Origin: Desulfovibrio sp. JC010
GTDB lineage: Bacteria > Desulfobacterota > Desulfovibrionia > Desulfovibrionales > Desulfovibrionaceae
DNA length: 64,000 nt
Direction of reading: 5' to 3'
NCBI RefSeq assembly: GCF_010470675.1
Contig: NZ_VOIQ01000008.1
Coordinates: forward strand, 26,243 to 90,242
The translations under genes and the position numbers were made by a program. Of the stretch, positions 54,473 through 61,513 are shown piece by piece. Under the pieces are notes generated by a model. It was given only the letters and a program-made list of their open reading frames with translations. It did not search any database and was not told where the DNA came from. Each line of letters opens with the position of its first letter. Position 1 is the stretch's first letter.

Positions 54473-55969
54473 TTAAAAATCTTCTCCAATTCCTAATTGC
54501 TGAATTTTATAGCGCAAACCGGCCCCGGTAATCTGCATAATACGGGCGGCCTTGGCCACATTGCCGCCCGTTACTTTGAGTACGTTCTTGATGCATTCAA
54601 TTTCGTACTGCTGCACGCAGCTTTTAAGCGGAACCACGCTGTTGCGCTTGATCAGGCTGTAATCAAAGAAATTCTTGCCGAGCATGGACTCTTCAGCCTG
54701 CGGCGCGGCCGTTTCAGCACTTAGAGGTGTAGGCATGTAAGAATTTTCGCAGGCTTCGCGGAAATGACGGGGCAGATTCTCCACCCCGATAGAATACCGT
54801 TCGCCAAGCAGGGCAAGGCTGCCCTCGATAACGTGGAGCAACTCGCGCACGTTACCCGGCCAATCGTAATCGAGGAACATCTGAAGAACATCCGGTTCCA
54901 CCCCGATGAGTCCGGGTGAACTGGTCTGTTCCGAACAGGCAATGAATGAACGAATGAGCACGGTCAGGTCTTTCTTGCGCTCACGCAGCGGCGGAATGGC
55001 TAAGCCCACCACCGCCAGACGGTAAAACAGGTCACTGCGCAGGATGCCATAACTTACGGCATTAAGCGGAGCTTCGTTGAGGATGCTGATCACCCGTACG
55101 TCCACGGGAATTTCCTTTTGCGAACCGAGCCTGCGGACCCGCTTCTCCTGCAACACGCGTAGCAGCTTGGCCTGCAAACCAAGCGGCATGGAGTTAAGTT
55201 CATCCAGCAGCAGGGTTCCGCCGTCCGCTTCCTCAAACAGACCGGGCTTATCCGGGGCATCGGTGTAGGCCCCTTTGGAGGTACCGAAAAGAATGGCTTC
55301 AAGCAGGTTCTCCGGGATAGCCGCGCAGTTCTCGGCAATAAAAGGCTTTTCCCTGCGCTCGCTTTCCATATGGATGGCCTGCGCGAATACTTCCTTACCG
55401 GTACCGCTCTCGCCCCAGATCATGACGTGCGAAGAAGACCTGGCCGCAGTGCGGGCCTCGGCCAGCACCTCGCGCAGGGAATCATCCTCGCCCACGAGGG
55501 AATCAAAGGTGTAATATGAATAGTTTTTATCGCGGGCTGCGGACTTGCGGGACCGCTTCTTGGAATCACCAAGAGGCACTGATCCGGTCCAGAGGGTGAA
55601 GGTGATTACCCCATCCTTACGACCCTGATCGTAAAGCGGGAAAAAGTCGGAAACAGTCCCGGCAAGATAGTTGTTGGTGGTCTTGTAAAGGTAGCTTTTC
55701 TTCAGAATCGGCTCATTTTTACGCAGACATTCGACTGTGGGAATGCAATCCAGCTCGTGAGGCACGTAGAGCTTGGTGATGTGCTGCCCTTCCACATGGA
55801 TGCGTGAAAACCCGTCCGCCTTGCGCTGGATGGGGTTCATGTACTCGCAATACCCTTCACTATCCACCACCGCCACTCCCAGTCCCAGATCATCCCAGAT
55901 GGCAAGCATCTCCGGGGTCAGCACACTGCGGCGGCTGACATTACGAAACTTTTCCCTGCTAAAATACAT
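54473..55969 (-). CDS. Sigma-54-dependent activator with PAS domain, divergent from the GRE operon
   Basis: A 498-residue enhancer-binding protein. N-terminal PAS domain (about 18-135; GLGVAVVDSEGYCEYMNPI), AAA+ domain with Walker A GESGTGKE (186-193), Walker B TLLLDELNS, and a Fis-type helix-turn-helix at the end (GGNVAKAARIMQITGAGLRYKIQQLGI). The sigma-54 contact loop reads GAYTDA (233-238) instead of GAFTGA. It is divergent from the GRE operon and probably activates its sigma-54 promoter, and perhaps the neighbouring ones. Confidence 0.9.
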   Translation of the reverse strand: MYFSREKFRNVSRRSVLTPEMLAIWDDLGLGVAVVDSEGYCEYMNPIQRKADGFSRIHVEGQHITKLYVPHELDCIPTVECLRKNEPILKKSYLYKTTNNYLAGTVSDFFPLYDQGRKDGVITFTLWTGSVPLGDSKKRSRKSAARDKNYSYYTFDSLVGEDDSLREVLAEARTAARSSSHVMIWGESGTGKEVFAQAIHMESERREKPFIAENCAAIPENLLEAILFGTSKGAYTDAPDKPGLFEEADGGTLLLDELNSMPLGLQAKLLRVLQEKRVRRLGSQKEIPVDVRVISILNEAPLNAVSYGILRSDLFYRLAVVGLAIPPLRERKKDLTVLIRSFIACSEQTSSPGLIGVEPDVLQMFLDYDWPGNVRELLHVIEGSLALLGERYSIGVENLPRHFREACENSYMPTPLSAETAAPQAEESMLGKNFFDYSLIKRNSVVPLKSCVQQYEIECIKNVLKVTGGNVAKAARIMQITGAGLRYKIQQLGIGEDF

Positions 55970-56303
55970 TTTTCACAACCTCTCTCTTTCCCCGGAACGG
56001 CTCAAAACCGGTTTGAACCTCCGGTTGCTGATGGGGTCGATAAATAAAAAAATATTTTTTGGCAAATAAAAATTTTAATCAAAAAAGAAAAATTTCTTTC
56101 TTTTTGCTTTTCCACCCCCTTCACACTATCAACGCCGCTTGTGCGCTTTTAAACACTTCTATTTCAAAAGCTTATAGTAATTTTTTGCCCACAAAACCGT
56201 CTCTGGCACAGCCCGTGCTAGTGACGGATTTAACAAGCGAACGAATCAAACTTTCAATCTACCTAAAAGACCAAAAACAATAGCACAATCACAGGAGATG
56301 GAA
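55970..56303. promoter_or_regulatory. Regulatory region between the activator and the GRE operon
   Basis: About 330 bp, very AT-rich. It contains an inverted repeat TCAAA-N5-TTTGA (56002-56016) about 190 bp before the sigma-54 promoter at 56204, the right position for an activator site, and a CCGGTTGC that recurs upstream of islA. Confidence 0.5.
56204..56219 (+). promoter_or_regulatory. Sigma-54 promoter of the GRE operon
   Basis: TGGCAC-AGCCC-GTGCT: correct -24/-12 spacing, one mismatch from TTGC, 84 bp before the GRE start. Confidence 0.78.
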
Positions 56304-58757
56304 ATGAATACTACCCTGTCTGCAAAAGAAGAAACCAGAACTGCCGAAGGATACGGCATCAACTGGGATACAGCTGAAGACCGCGTCAAGGAACTCAAGG
56401 ATTACCTCATGAACGCTCCGCAGGTCATGGACCCCGAGCGTCTGAAGTTCCTGAACGAAGTATATGAAAAACATCAGGGTGAACCTGTAGTATATGTCCG
56501 CGCCAAAGTTCTGGAACGTGTACTAACCCAGAAAAAAATCTTTCTCGACGGCAACCCCATTGTAGGTACCCTTACAGGTGTGCGTGCCGGTGTTTACGCC
56601 TACCCCGAATGGAACGTCTCCTGGATCAAAGAAGAAATGCAGATGGCCAAAATGGCCTCCCTCGGCGAAATGAAAATCCCCGCCGAGACTCAGGAACTGC
56701 TCGAAAAGACCTACAAGCTCTGGAAAGGCCGCACCGCCATCGACCAGAACAACAAGATGTACAAGGAAAAGTACGGTGAAAGCGCGAAGAAGTACGCCAA
56801 AGCAGGCATGTACTACGAAAACGTTTCCGTTGCTTCCGGTTCCGGTATCGCTGATTACGGCATGGTGCTGAACAAAGGTATCCGCCACCTTATGGAAGAA
56901 GTGCGCACCCGCCTCACCGAAACCCAGAACACCCTTGCCAACCGCGACAAGATCGACCTTTACCGCTCCATGCTGATCACCTTTGACGCGGTAATCAAGC
57001 ACTCCCACCGCTACGCTGATCTGGCTGAAAAGACCGCGGCTGAAGAATCCGATCCTAAAGTAAAAGCGGAACTGCTGGAAATCGCAGAAATCTGCCGCCG
57101 CGTTCCCGAACACCCGGCCCGCAACTTCCGCGAAGCTATCCAGTCTTTCTGGTTCACCCACCTCTGCGTGGCAACCGAGCAGATGGCCTGCGCAGTTTCC
57201 CCCGGTCGCTACGGCCAGTACATGTACCCCTTCTTCAAAAAAGACATTGACGAAGGCAACCTGACCCGCGAGCAGGTTCTGACCATGCTCAAGTTCCAGT
57301 GGATTCGTCACCTCGAACTGGGCGAATATCAGGGCAACTCCTACGCGCTGACCCTTTCCGGACACACCGGGCAGTCCATGACCATCGGCGGTGTGGATAA
57401 AGACGGCCGTGATGCTTCCACCGAACTGGAAGAGCTCATGCTCGAAACCCAGATTCAGATGAAGAGCATCCAGCCCACCCTGACCCTGCTTTACCATCCG
57501 AAGCTCAAAGAATCCTACATGCAGAAAGTTGTTGAGTGCATCCGCGGCGGTTCCGGCCAGCCCCAGATTTTGAACAACAACGCAGTTATCCAGCGCACCC
57601 TCGCCCGTTTTGCGCAGTACCCCGACGGCATCACCCTTGAAGATGCCCGTAACTGCGGTAACTACGGCTGCGTATCCACCGGTGTCTGCGGCAAAGGAAG
57701 TTTCATCACTCAGGAAGACCAGCCCTGCCTCGCAAAAGTTGTGGAACTGGTGCTTAACAACGGTAAATGCCCGGTAACCAAGAAAAAGGTCGGCGCAGAA
57801 ACCGGAGATCCCATCACTTTCGAAACCTTCGAAGACCTTTACGAAGCAGTAAAAGGACAGCTGGACAACCTGTTCCGCATTTCCCGCGCCCACTCCGATC
57901 TCAGCCAGATGGCCCGCCTGCAGGTTGTACCGAGCGTATTCCGCTCCGCCATGTACGACGGCTGCATTGAAAAGGGCATGTGCGAGGAAGCAGGCGGAAC
58001 CCGCTACCCGCAGGTCAACCCGATCATGACTGCAGGTATCGATGCCGCCAACTCCATCCTCGCCATCAAGCACCTTGTATACGATACCAAGGCTGTAACC
58101 ATGGAAGAGCTGCTTGAAGCACTCAAGGCCAACTTCGAAGGTTACGAAGAACTGCGCCAGATGTGCTTTGACGCACCCAAGCACGGCAACGATGTGGAAG
58201 AAGTTCAGGAAATCGTTCAGCGTTTCTACCGCGATGTGGATGAAATCCACCACTCTCAGGGTCCGGACTGCTTCGGACAGCGTACCCCGCTTGATGCATA
58301 CTCCCTTTCCTACCACAACTACTTCGGCGGCATGATGGGCGCACTGCCCAACGGTCGTAAAGCAGGCGTGGCCCTCACCGACGGCAGTGTTTCCGCAATG
58401 CCCGGTACCGACAAGGAAGGCATCACCGCACTGATCAAATCCGGTGCTGAAGCAATCGATACCGTCCGTTACGGCGCGAACCACTTCAACGTGAAGTTCT
58501 CCCCCTCCGTACTGGAAGGTCCGCAGGGCGCGAAAACCCTGATCTCCCTGATCAAGACCTACTGCGATTTCGGCGGATCTCACATCCAGTTCAACTGCGT
58601 AAGCTCCGATACCCTCAAGGATGCGCAGCAGAACCCGCAGGATTACTCCGACCTTATCGTACGCGTGGCAGGCTTCAGTGCCTACTTCACCCGCCTCGAC
58701 TGCGGCGTGCAGAACGAAATCATCAAACGCACCGAATACGACGCAGGTCGTTGCTAA
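56304..58757 (+). CDS. Glycyl radical enzyme of unknown substrate, lacking the usual active-site Glu
   Basis: An 817-residue enzyme of the PFL-like GRE superfamily. ATG 56304 is used because the AGGAG at 56293 is spaced 6 nt from it, while ATG 56298 touches it. The thiyl cysteine is in NYGCVSTG (Cys456) and the glycyl radical in RVAGFSAYF (Gly790). Dehydratase, C-S and C-N lyase and arylacetate decarboxylase GREs normally have Glu two residues after the Cys (GCVE or GCAE); here it is Ser458, with a further Cys in STGVCGKG. Fumarate-adding GREs also lack this Glu, but their small subunits are absent. Substrate unknown. First gene of a sigma-54 operon with an activase. Confidence 0.85.
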   Translation: MNTTLSAKEETRTAEGYGINWDTAEDRVKELKDYLMNAPQVMDPERLKFLNEVYEKHQGEPVVYVRAKVLERVLTQKKIFLDGNPIVGTLTGVRAGVYAYPEWNVSWIKEEMQMAKMASLGEMKIPAETQELLEKTYKLWKGRTAIDQNNKMYKEKYGESAKKYAKAGMYYENVSVASGSGIADYGMVLNKGIRHLMEEVRTRLTETQNTLANRDKIDLYRSMLITFDAVIKHSHRYADLAEKTAAEESDPKVKAELLEIAEICRRVPEHPARNFREAIQSFWFTHLCVATEQMACAVSPGRYGQYMYPFFKKDIDEGNLTREQVLTMLKFQWIRHLELGEYQGNSYALTLSGHTGQSMTIGGVDKDGRDASTELEELMLETQIQMKSIQPTLTLLYHPKLKESYMQKVVECIRGGSGQPQILNNNAVIQRTLARFAQYPDGITLEDARNCGNYGCVSTGVCGKGSFITQEDQPCLAKVVELVLNNGKCPVTKKKVGAETGDPITFETFEDLYEAVKGQLDNLFRISRAHSDLSQMARLQVVPSVFRSAMYDGCIEKGMCEEAGGTRYPQVNPIMTAGIDAANSILAIKHLVYDTKAVTMEELLEALKANFEGYEELRQMCFDAPKHGNDVEEVQEIVQRFYRDVDEIHHSQGPDCFGQRTPLDAYSLSYHNYFGGMMGALPNGRKAGVALTDGSVSAMPGTDKEGITALIKSGAEAIDTVRYGANHFNVKFSPSVLEGPQGAKTLISLIKTYCDFGGSHIQFNCVSSDTLKDAQQNPQDYSDLIVRVAGFSAYFTRLDCGVQNEIIKRTEYDAGRC

Positions 58758-58770
58758 TTAAATAATAAAA

Positions 58771-58795
58771 GGGGAGAGCGCTTCGCGCTCTCCCC
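58771..58795 (+). other. Hairpin between GRE and activase genes
   Basis: A perfect 11-bp stem (GGGGAGAGCGC with GCGCTCTCCCC, TTC loop) without a T tract, in the 53-bp gap. It may stabilise the GRE mRNA 3' end or reduce readthrough, keeping GRE in excess of activase. Confidence 0.6.
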
Positions 58796-58810
58796 TCTCT
58801 CGGAGCTACT

Positions 58811-59704
58811 ATGTCACAAGGCATGATTTATAATATTCAGCGTATGTCGCTCCATGACGGTCCGGGCCTGCGTACAACTGTATTTTTAAAAGGCTGCCCG
58901 CTAACCTGCTTGTGGTGCAGCAACCCGGAATCGCAGCAGGTCAAACCGCAGCTGATGTGCTTTACTGAGCTGTGCACCGCATGCGGAACCTGCTCCGAAG
59001 TCTGTCCCAGCGATGCCGTTATCGAGATTGACGGCAAGTTCGGCTGCGACAGCGACAAATGCACCAGCTGCGGAACATGTACTGAAAAATGCGCAGGTAA
59101 AGCCCGTGAAATTTCCGGCAGGACCATGACCGTTGAGGAAGTCATGAAAGAAGTGCGCAAGGATTCGCTCTTCTACGATAACTCCGGCGGCGGGGTGACC
59201 TTCGGCGGCGGCGAACCTACCTCCGGCGGGCAGTTCTTCCTTGATATGGTCGAGGCTGCGGTGAATGAAGGCATCCACGTAACAGTTGATACCTGCGGCT
59301 ACTGCCCGGAAGAACGTTTCGACAGGACCATCGAACTTGCGGACCTGTTCCTCTTTGACTGTAAACACATGAACCCGGAAGAGCATAAAAAACTGACCGG
59401 GGTGGATAACAAAATCATCCTGCGCAACTTGGGCGCGGCCCTTTCTTCCAACAAGGAAGTACGGGTGCGCATGCCGCTCATGCCGGATATGAACGATTCC
59501 GAAGAAAACATCGCGGCCATGGCAAAGTTCCTGAAGGGATACGGACACGACAAGGTGGAAGTCATGCCCTGCCATGCTTTCGGACGCAACAAATACGCCG
59601 CCCTTGGCTGGGAATACAAAATGGACCGCGAATACACCCCACAGCAGCTGGATGAAGTTTTCAAACGTTTCGCTGACCACGGCCTGAAAACCGAGATCAT
59701 CTAA
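58811..59704 (+). CDS. GRE-activating enzyme (radical SAM, with two extra Fe-S clusters)
   Basis: A 297-residue activase that installs the glycyl radical. The radical SAM motif is Cys29-x3-Cys33-x2-Cys36 (CPLTCLWC). A ferredoxin-like insert (residues 50-98) has cysteines 50, 55, 58, 61, 65, 79, 84, 87, 90 and 94, enough for two [4Fe-4S] clusters, as in activases of the dehydratase/lyase type GREs. Next come GGGVTFGGGEPTSGG and DCKHMNPEEHKKLTG. CGGAG lies 6 nt before the ATG. It acts on the preceding GRE. Confidence 0.92.
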   Translation: MSQGMIYNIQRMSLHDGPGLRTTVFLKGCPLTCLWCSNPESQQVKPQLMCFTELCTACGTCSEVCPSDAVIEIDGKFGCDSDKCTSCGTCTEKCAGKAREISGRTMTVEEVMKEVRKDSLFYDNSGGGVTFGGGEPTSGGQFFLDMVEAAVNEGIHVTVDTCGYCPEERFDRTIELADLFLFDCKHMNPEEHKKLTGVDNKIILRNLGAALSSNKEVRVRMPLMPDMNDSEENIAAMAKFLKGYGHDKVEVMPCHAFGRNKYAALGWEYKMDREYTPQQLDEVFKRFADHGLKTEII

Positions 59705-59727
59705 ATATTTTTTAACGGCGCAATAAA

Positions 59728-60255
59728 ATGAACTGCTCACTGACTGAAAAGCTGATCTGCGAAGCCGGCGGACGCGAAGCAAAGGAACTATACGGCAGCG
59801 ATGCCATGTGCTGCTCCGAAGCTGTGCTCTGGGTCATCAACCGCCAGTTCCATGGCGGCTTGAGCAAAGAAACGGCTGTTGCGCTGAGTAAAGGTTTCTG
59901 CGGCGGCATCGGTGACGCGGGCTGTGTCTGCGGCGCGCTGTCCGGCGCGGTCATGGGTTTGTCCCTGATCCTCGGCAAAAGACCACTCCCCGCTGACGAG
60001 GATCAGGTGCGCTCCCTTTGCAAAGAACTGCACGACCGCTTTCTTGCAGAACACGGCAGTGTCTGCTGCCGGACCTTGAGCCGGGACCGGGACCCCGATT
60101 CAGAATCAAAAGGCGTCTGCCTGACTTATGTGCAGTCCGCAGCTGCGATCTGCACCGGACTGCTCCTTAATCCGGCATCTGCTGGACTTTCTGATGAGCA
60201 AAAGACCGGACCATATATAAATGAATCAACAGCGGAACAGACCGCTTTGATATAA
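59728..60255 (+). CDS. C_GCAxxG_C_C family redox protein
   Basis: A 175-residue protein with the family cysteine pattern: Cys28-Cys29 (MCCSEAVL), Cys58 (GFCGGIG), Cys66 and Cys68 (GCVCGALSGAVMGL) and Cys-Cys in VCCRTLS. Function in the family is unknown; it is often near redox or Fe-S genes. It is 23 bp after the activase and before the selenoprotein gene, so a role in Fe-S or radical maintenance of the GRE system is possible, but this is inference. Confidence 0.82.
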   Translation: MNCSLTEKLICEAGGREAKELYGSDAMCCSEAVLWVINRQFHGGLSKETAVALSKGFCGGIGDAGCVCGALSGAVMGLSLILGKRPLPADEDQVRSLCKELHDRFLAEHGSVCCRTLSRDRDPDSESKGVCLTYVQSAAAICTGLLLNPASAGLSDEQKTGPYINESTAEQTALI

Positions 60256-60280
60256 CCGAAACCATTAATGGAGAGAGAAT

Positions 60281-60574
60281 ATGTTTAACGTTACCGTTCC
60301 CGAAGAGATGCTTGAAAAGCTCCGGGACATGCTTGAAGACGAAGATGAAGAGTCCTGTGTACGCCTCCGTGAATATAAGGTAGGCGGCGGCTGACACGCT
60401 AAAATAGTGCTCGGTCTGGGCATTGACGAAGCGGATGAAGACGAAGACGTGCAGGTTGAAGTAAGTGATGTTCCTTTCATCGCCGAAGAAGACTTCCTCA
60501 CCAAATACGGCAAAGATTTTTCCCTTGTTTTCAATGAAAACAAGGAAGTTGTACTCACTGCGCTCAGTGCGTAA
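60281..60574 (+). CDS. Selenocysteine-containing IscA/HesB-like protein (in-frame UGA)
   Basis: A 97-residue reading frame with TGA at codon 38 (60392-60394). ATG 60281 has GGAGAGAG upstream. The product begins MFNVTVPEEMLEKLRDMLED, has VRLREYKVGGG before Sec38 and continues AKIVLGLGIDEADE, then DVPFIAEEDFL. This matches the A-type carrier fold, with Sec where E. coli IscA has its first conserved Cys (Cys35); the C-terminal CGCG is absent. Exactly 18 nt after the UGA is the hairpin TGCTC-GGTCT-GGGCA, the same loop and spacing as I recall for the fdhF SECIS. Codon use and protein character are continuous across the UGA. It belongs to the GRE operon. A normal gene caller would miss or truncate it. 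Confidence 0.88.
60405..60425 (+). other. SECIS element of the HesB-like selenoprotein gene
   Basis: Stem 60405-60412 with 60418-60425 (8 bp, with three G-U pairs) and loop GGTCT at 60413-60417. The loop begins 18 nt after the UGA codon. The GGU apical bases are those needed for SelB binding in known bacterial SECIS elements. Confidence 0.85.
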
Positions 60575-60620
60575 AGAGCTCCATCACCATACCCTTTAGC
60601 GAAGTACCCCTTTCGCTGCG

Positions 60621-60655
60621 AATCCCCCTGCAAACTCCCTTGCGGGGGGATTTTT
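60621..60655 (+). terminator. Terminator of the GRE operon
   Basis: AATCCCCCTGCAA pairs with TTGCGGGGGGATT (13 bp, 6-nt loop) followed by T's. It lies 47 bp after the selenoprotein stop, confirming that the transcript extends through the region after the UGA. Confidence 0.88.
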
Positions 60656-60917
60656 AATGTCCACCGTATATATTACGCCGGTGTCCGGCTTCAACAACAA
60701 GAACAAGCAACTTTTCGTCTTCAAGTTTTGTCAACACCCGGTAATTTCCAACCCGGTAACGCCAATATCCTGCAAGGTTACCGACCAGCCCTTTCCCCTG
60801 ATCTCTAGGATTCTCCGGCAGGTTGTCCATGTAATCAACAATGCGCAGGGCTGTTTGTTTATCCAGCTTACGTAAGCTCTTCTTGGCCCGTGCGGTATAT
60901 TCAACCTTCCAAGCCAA
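60654..60917 (-). CDS. RelE/ParE-type toxin
   Basis: An 87-residue basic protein with the RelE fold signature: WKVEYTARAKKSLRKLDKQ, GNLAGYWRYRVGNYRVL and a C-terminal VEAGHRRNIY. It is probably a ribosome-dependent mRNA endonuclease. The start overlaps the antitoxin gene by 17 bp. Located between the two GRE loci, which suggests an acquired module. Confidence 0.9.
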   Translation of the reverse strand: MAWKVEYTARAKKSLRKLDKQTALRIVDYMDNLPENPRDQGKGLVGNLAGYWRYRVGNYRVLTKLEDEKLLVLVVEAGHRRNIYGGH

Positions 60918-61125
60918 GGTCTTTTCTCACTTCTGCGCTGGTAAATGTTTTCTTGCCGCTCTCCAGATGTTCTTCATATGCCTGAACTGCAAGCAGGTGA
61001 TCTTCTTTATCTTCAAGAAAACTTATAATCGCTTTCTTAGCGTAATAAGACTTGGTGCGCCCGGTCTTTTCAGCAAGCTGAGTCAACTTCTGTTCAATTT
61101 CTTCAGGTAATCTTACGGATAACAT
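60901..61125 (-). CDS. RelB/StbD-type or ribbon-helix-helix antitoxin
   Basis: A 74-residue acidic protein whose N-terminus is a ribbon-helix-helix DNA-binding motif (LSVRLPEEIEQKLTQLAEKTGRTKSYYAKKAI), the rest being a toxin-binding tail. ATG 61125 has AGGAGG 8 nt upstream, so the 61149 start is rejected. First gene of the toxin-antitoxin operon. It likely autoregulates through the palindrome at 61140-61166. Confidence 0.88.
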   Translation of the reverse strand: MLSVRLPEEIEQKLTQLAEKTGRTKSYYAKKAIISFLEDKEDHLLAVQAYEEHLESGKKTFTSAEVRKDLGLEG

Positions 61126-61139
61126 TTGAGTATCCTCCT

Positions 61140-61166
61140 TGTCATACATGTAAGTCTTGTATGACA
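61140..61166. promoter_or_regulatory. Antitoxin operator
   Basis: TGTCATAC (61140-61147) and GTATGACA (61159-61166) form a perfect 8-bp inverted repeat with 11-bp spacer at the toxin-antitoxin promoter. Confidence 0.65.
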
Positions 61167-61427
61167 GATGGTCAAGATTTCATAATTCAATAGGGATTAA
61201 TTCCGACAATTTCACAACGGGCATGCCCCGGTTGCAAAACAACAACCACCCAAATGCCGTTGCAAAACTGCACAAAGTAATTACTCCCCGTTTTACTTGA
61301 ATAAACCGGGTTTGACTCCATTCTGTTTCCGAATTGCAACGCAACCCATTTTCCCCTCAGATCGACCTCAAAAACACGCCTCCATAAAAATACAATATTT
61401 ACAAACACTTACCTAGGGTGTCGATTT
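61167..61427. promoter_or_regulatory. islA upstream region with GTTGCAAAAC repeats
   Basis: About 260 bp. GTTGCAAAAC occurs at 61231-61240 and 61259-61268 (28 bp apart), with an inverted CGTTGCAA at 61334-61341. These sit 85-200 bp before the sigma-54 promoter and may be activator binding sites. No gene seen. Confidence 0.45.
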
Positions 61428-61443
61428 TGGCACACTCCATGCT
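61428..61443 (+). promoter_or_regulatory. Sigma-54 promoter of islA
   Basis: TGGCAC-ACTCC-ATGCT: correct -24/-12 spacing, one mismatch; 70 bp before the islA ATG. Confidence 0.75.
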
Positions 61444-61513
61444 CAAGGGAAAAGTAATTCGCCCACAATTGTGGTCAAAATTTTTCCACAGTAAACATAG
61501 AAGGAGAATCCAA

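Noticed and set aside
56523-58583. A 686-codon antisense open frame opposite the GRE gene
   Set aside because: It is a shadow of strongly biased codons in the GRE. Its translation lacks family motifs and has no SD or promoter; the sense frame has the radical and thiyl motifs.
60281-60394. A 37-codon gene ending at the UGA, rather than a selenoprotein
   Set aside because: The IscA-like pattern continues directly across the UGA, the downstream frame stays open to a natural stop 47 bp before a terminator, and the SECIS loop sits at the ideal distance.
60265-60633. A 122-codon antisense frame over the selenoprotein gene
   Set aside because: Ser-rich, low-complexity shadow. The plus frame has SD, SECIS, family similarity and operon context.
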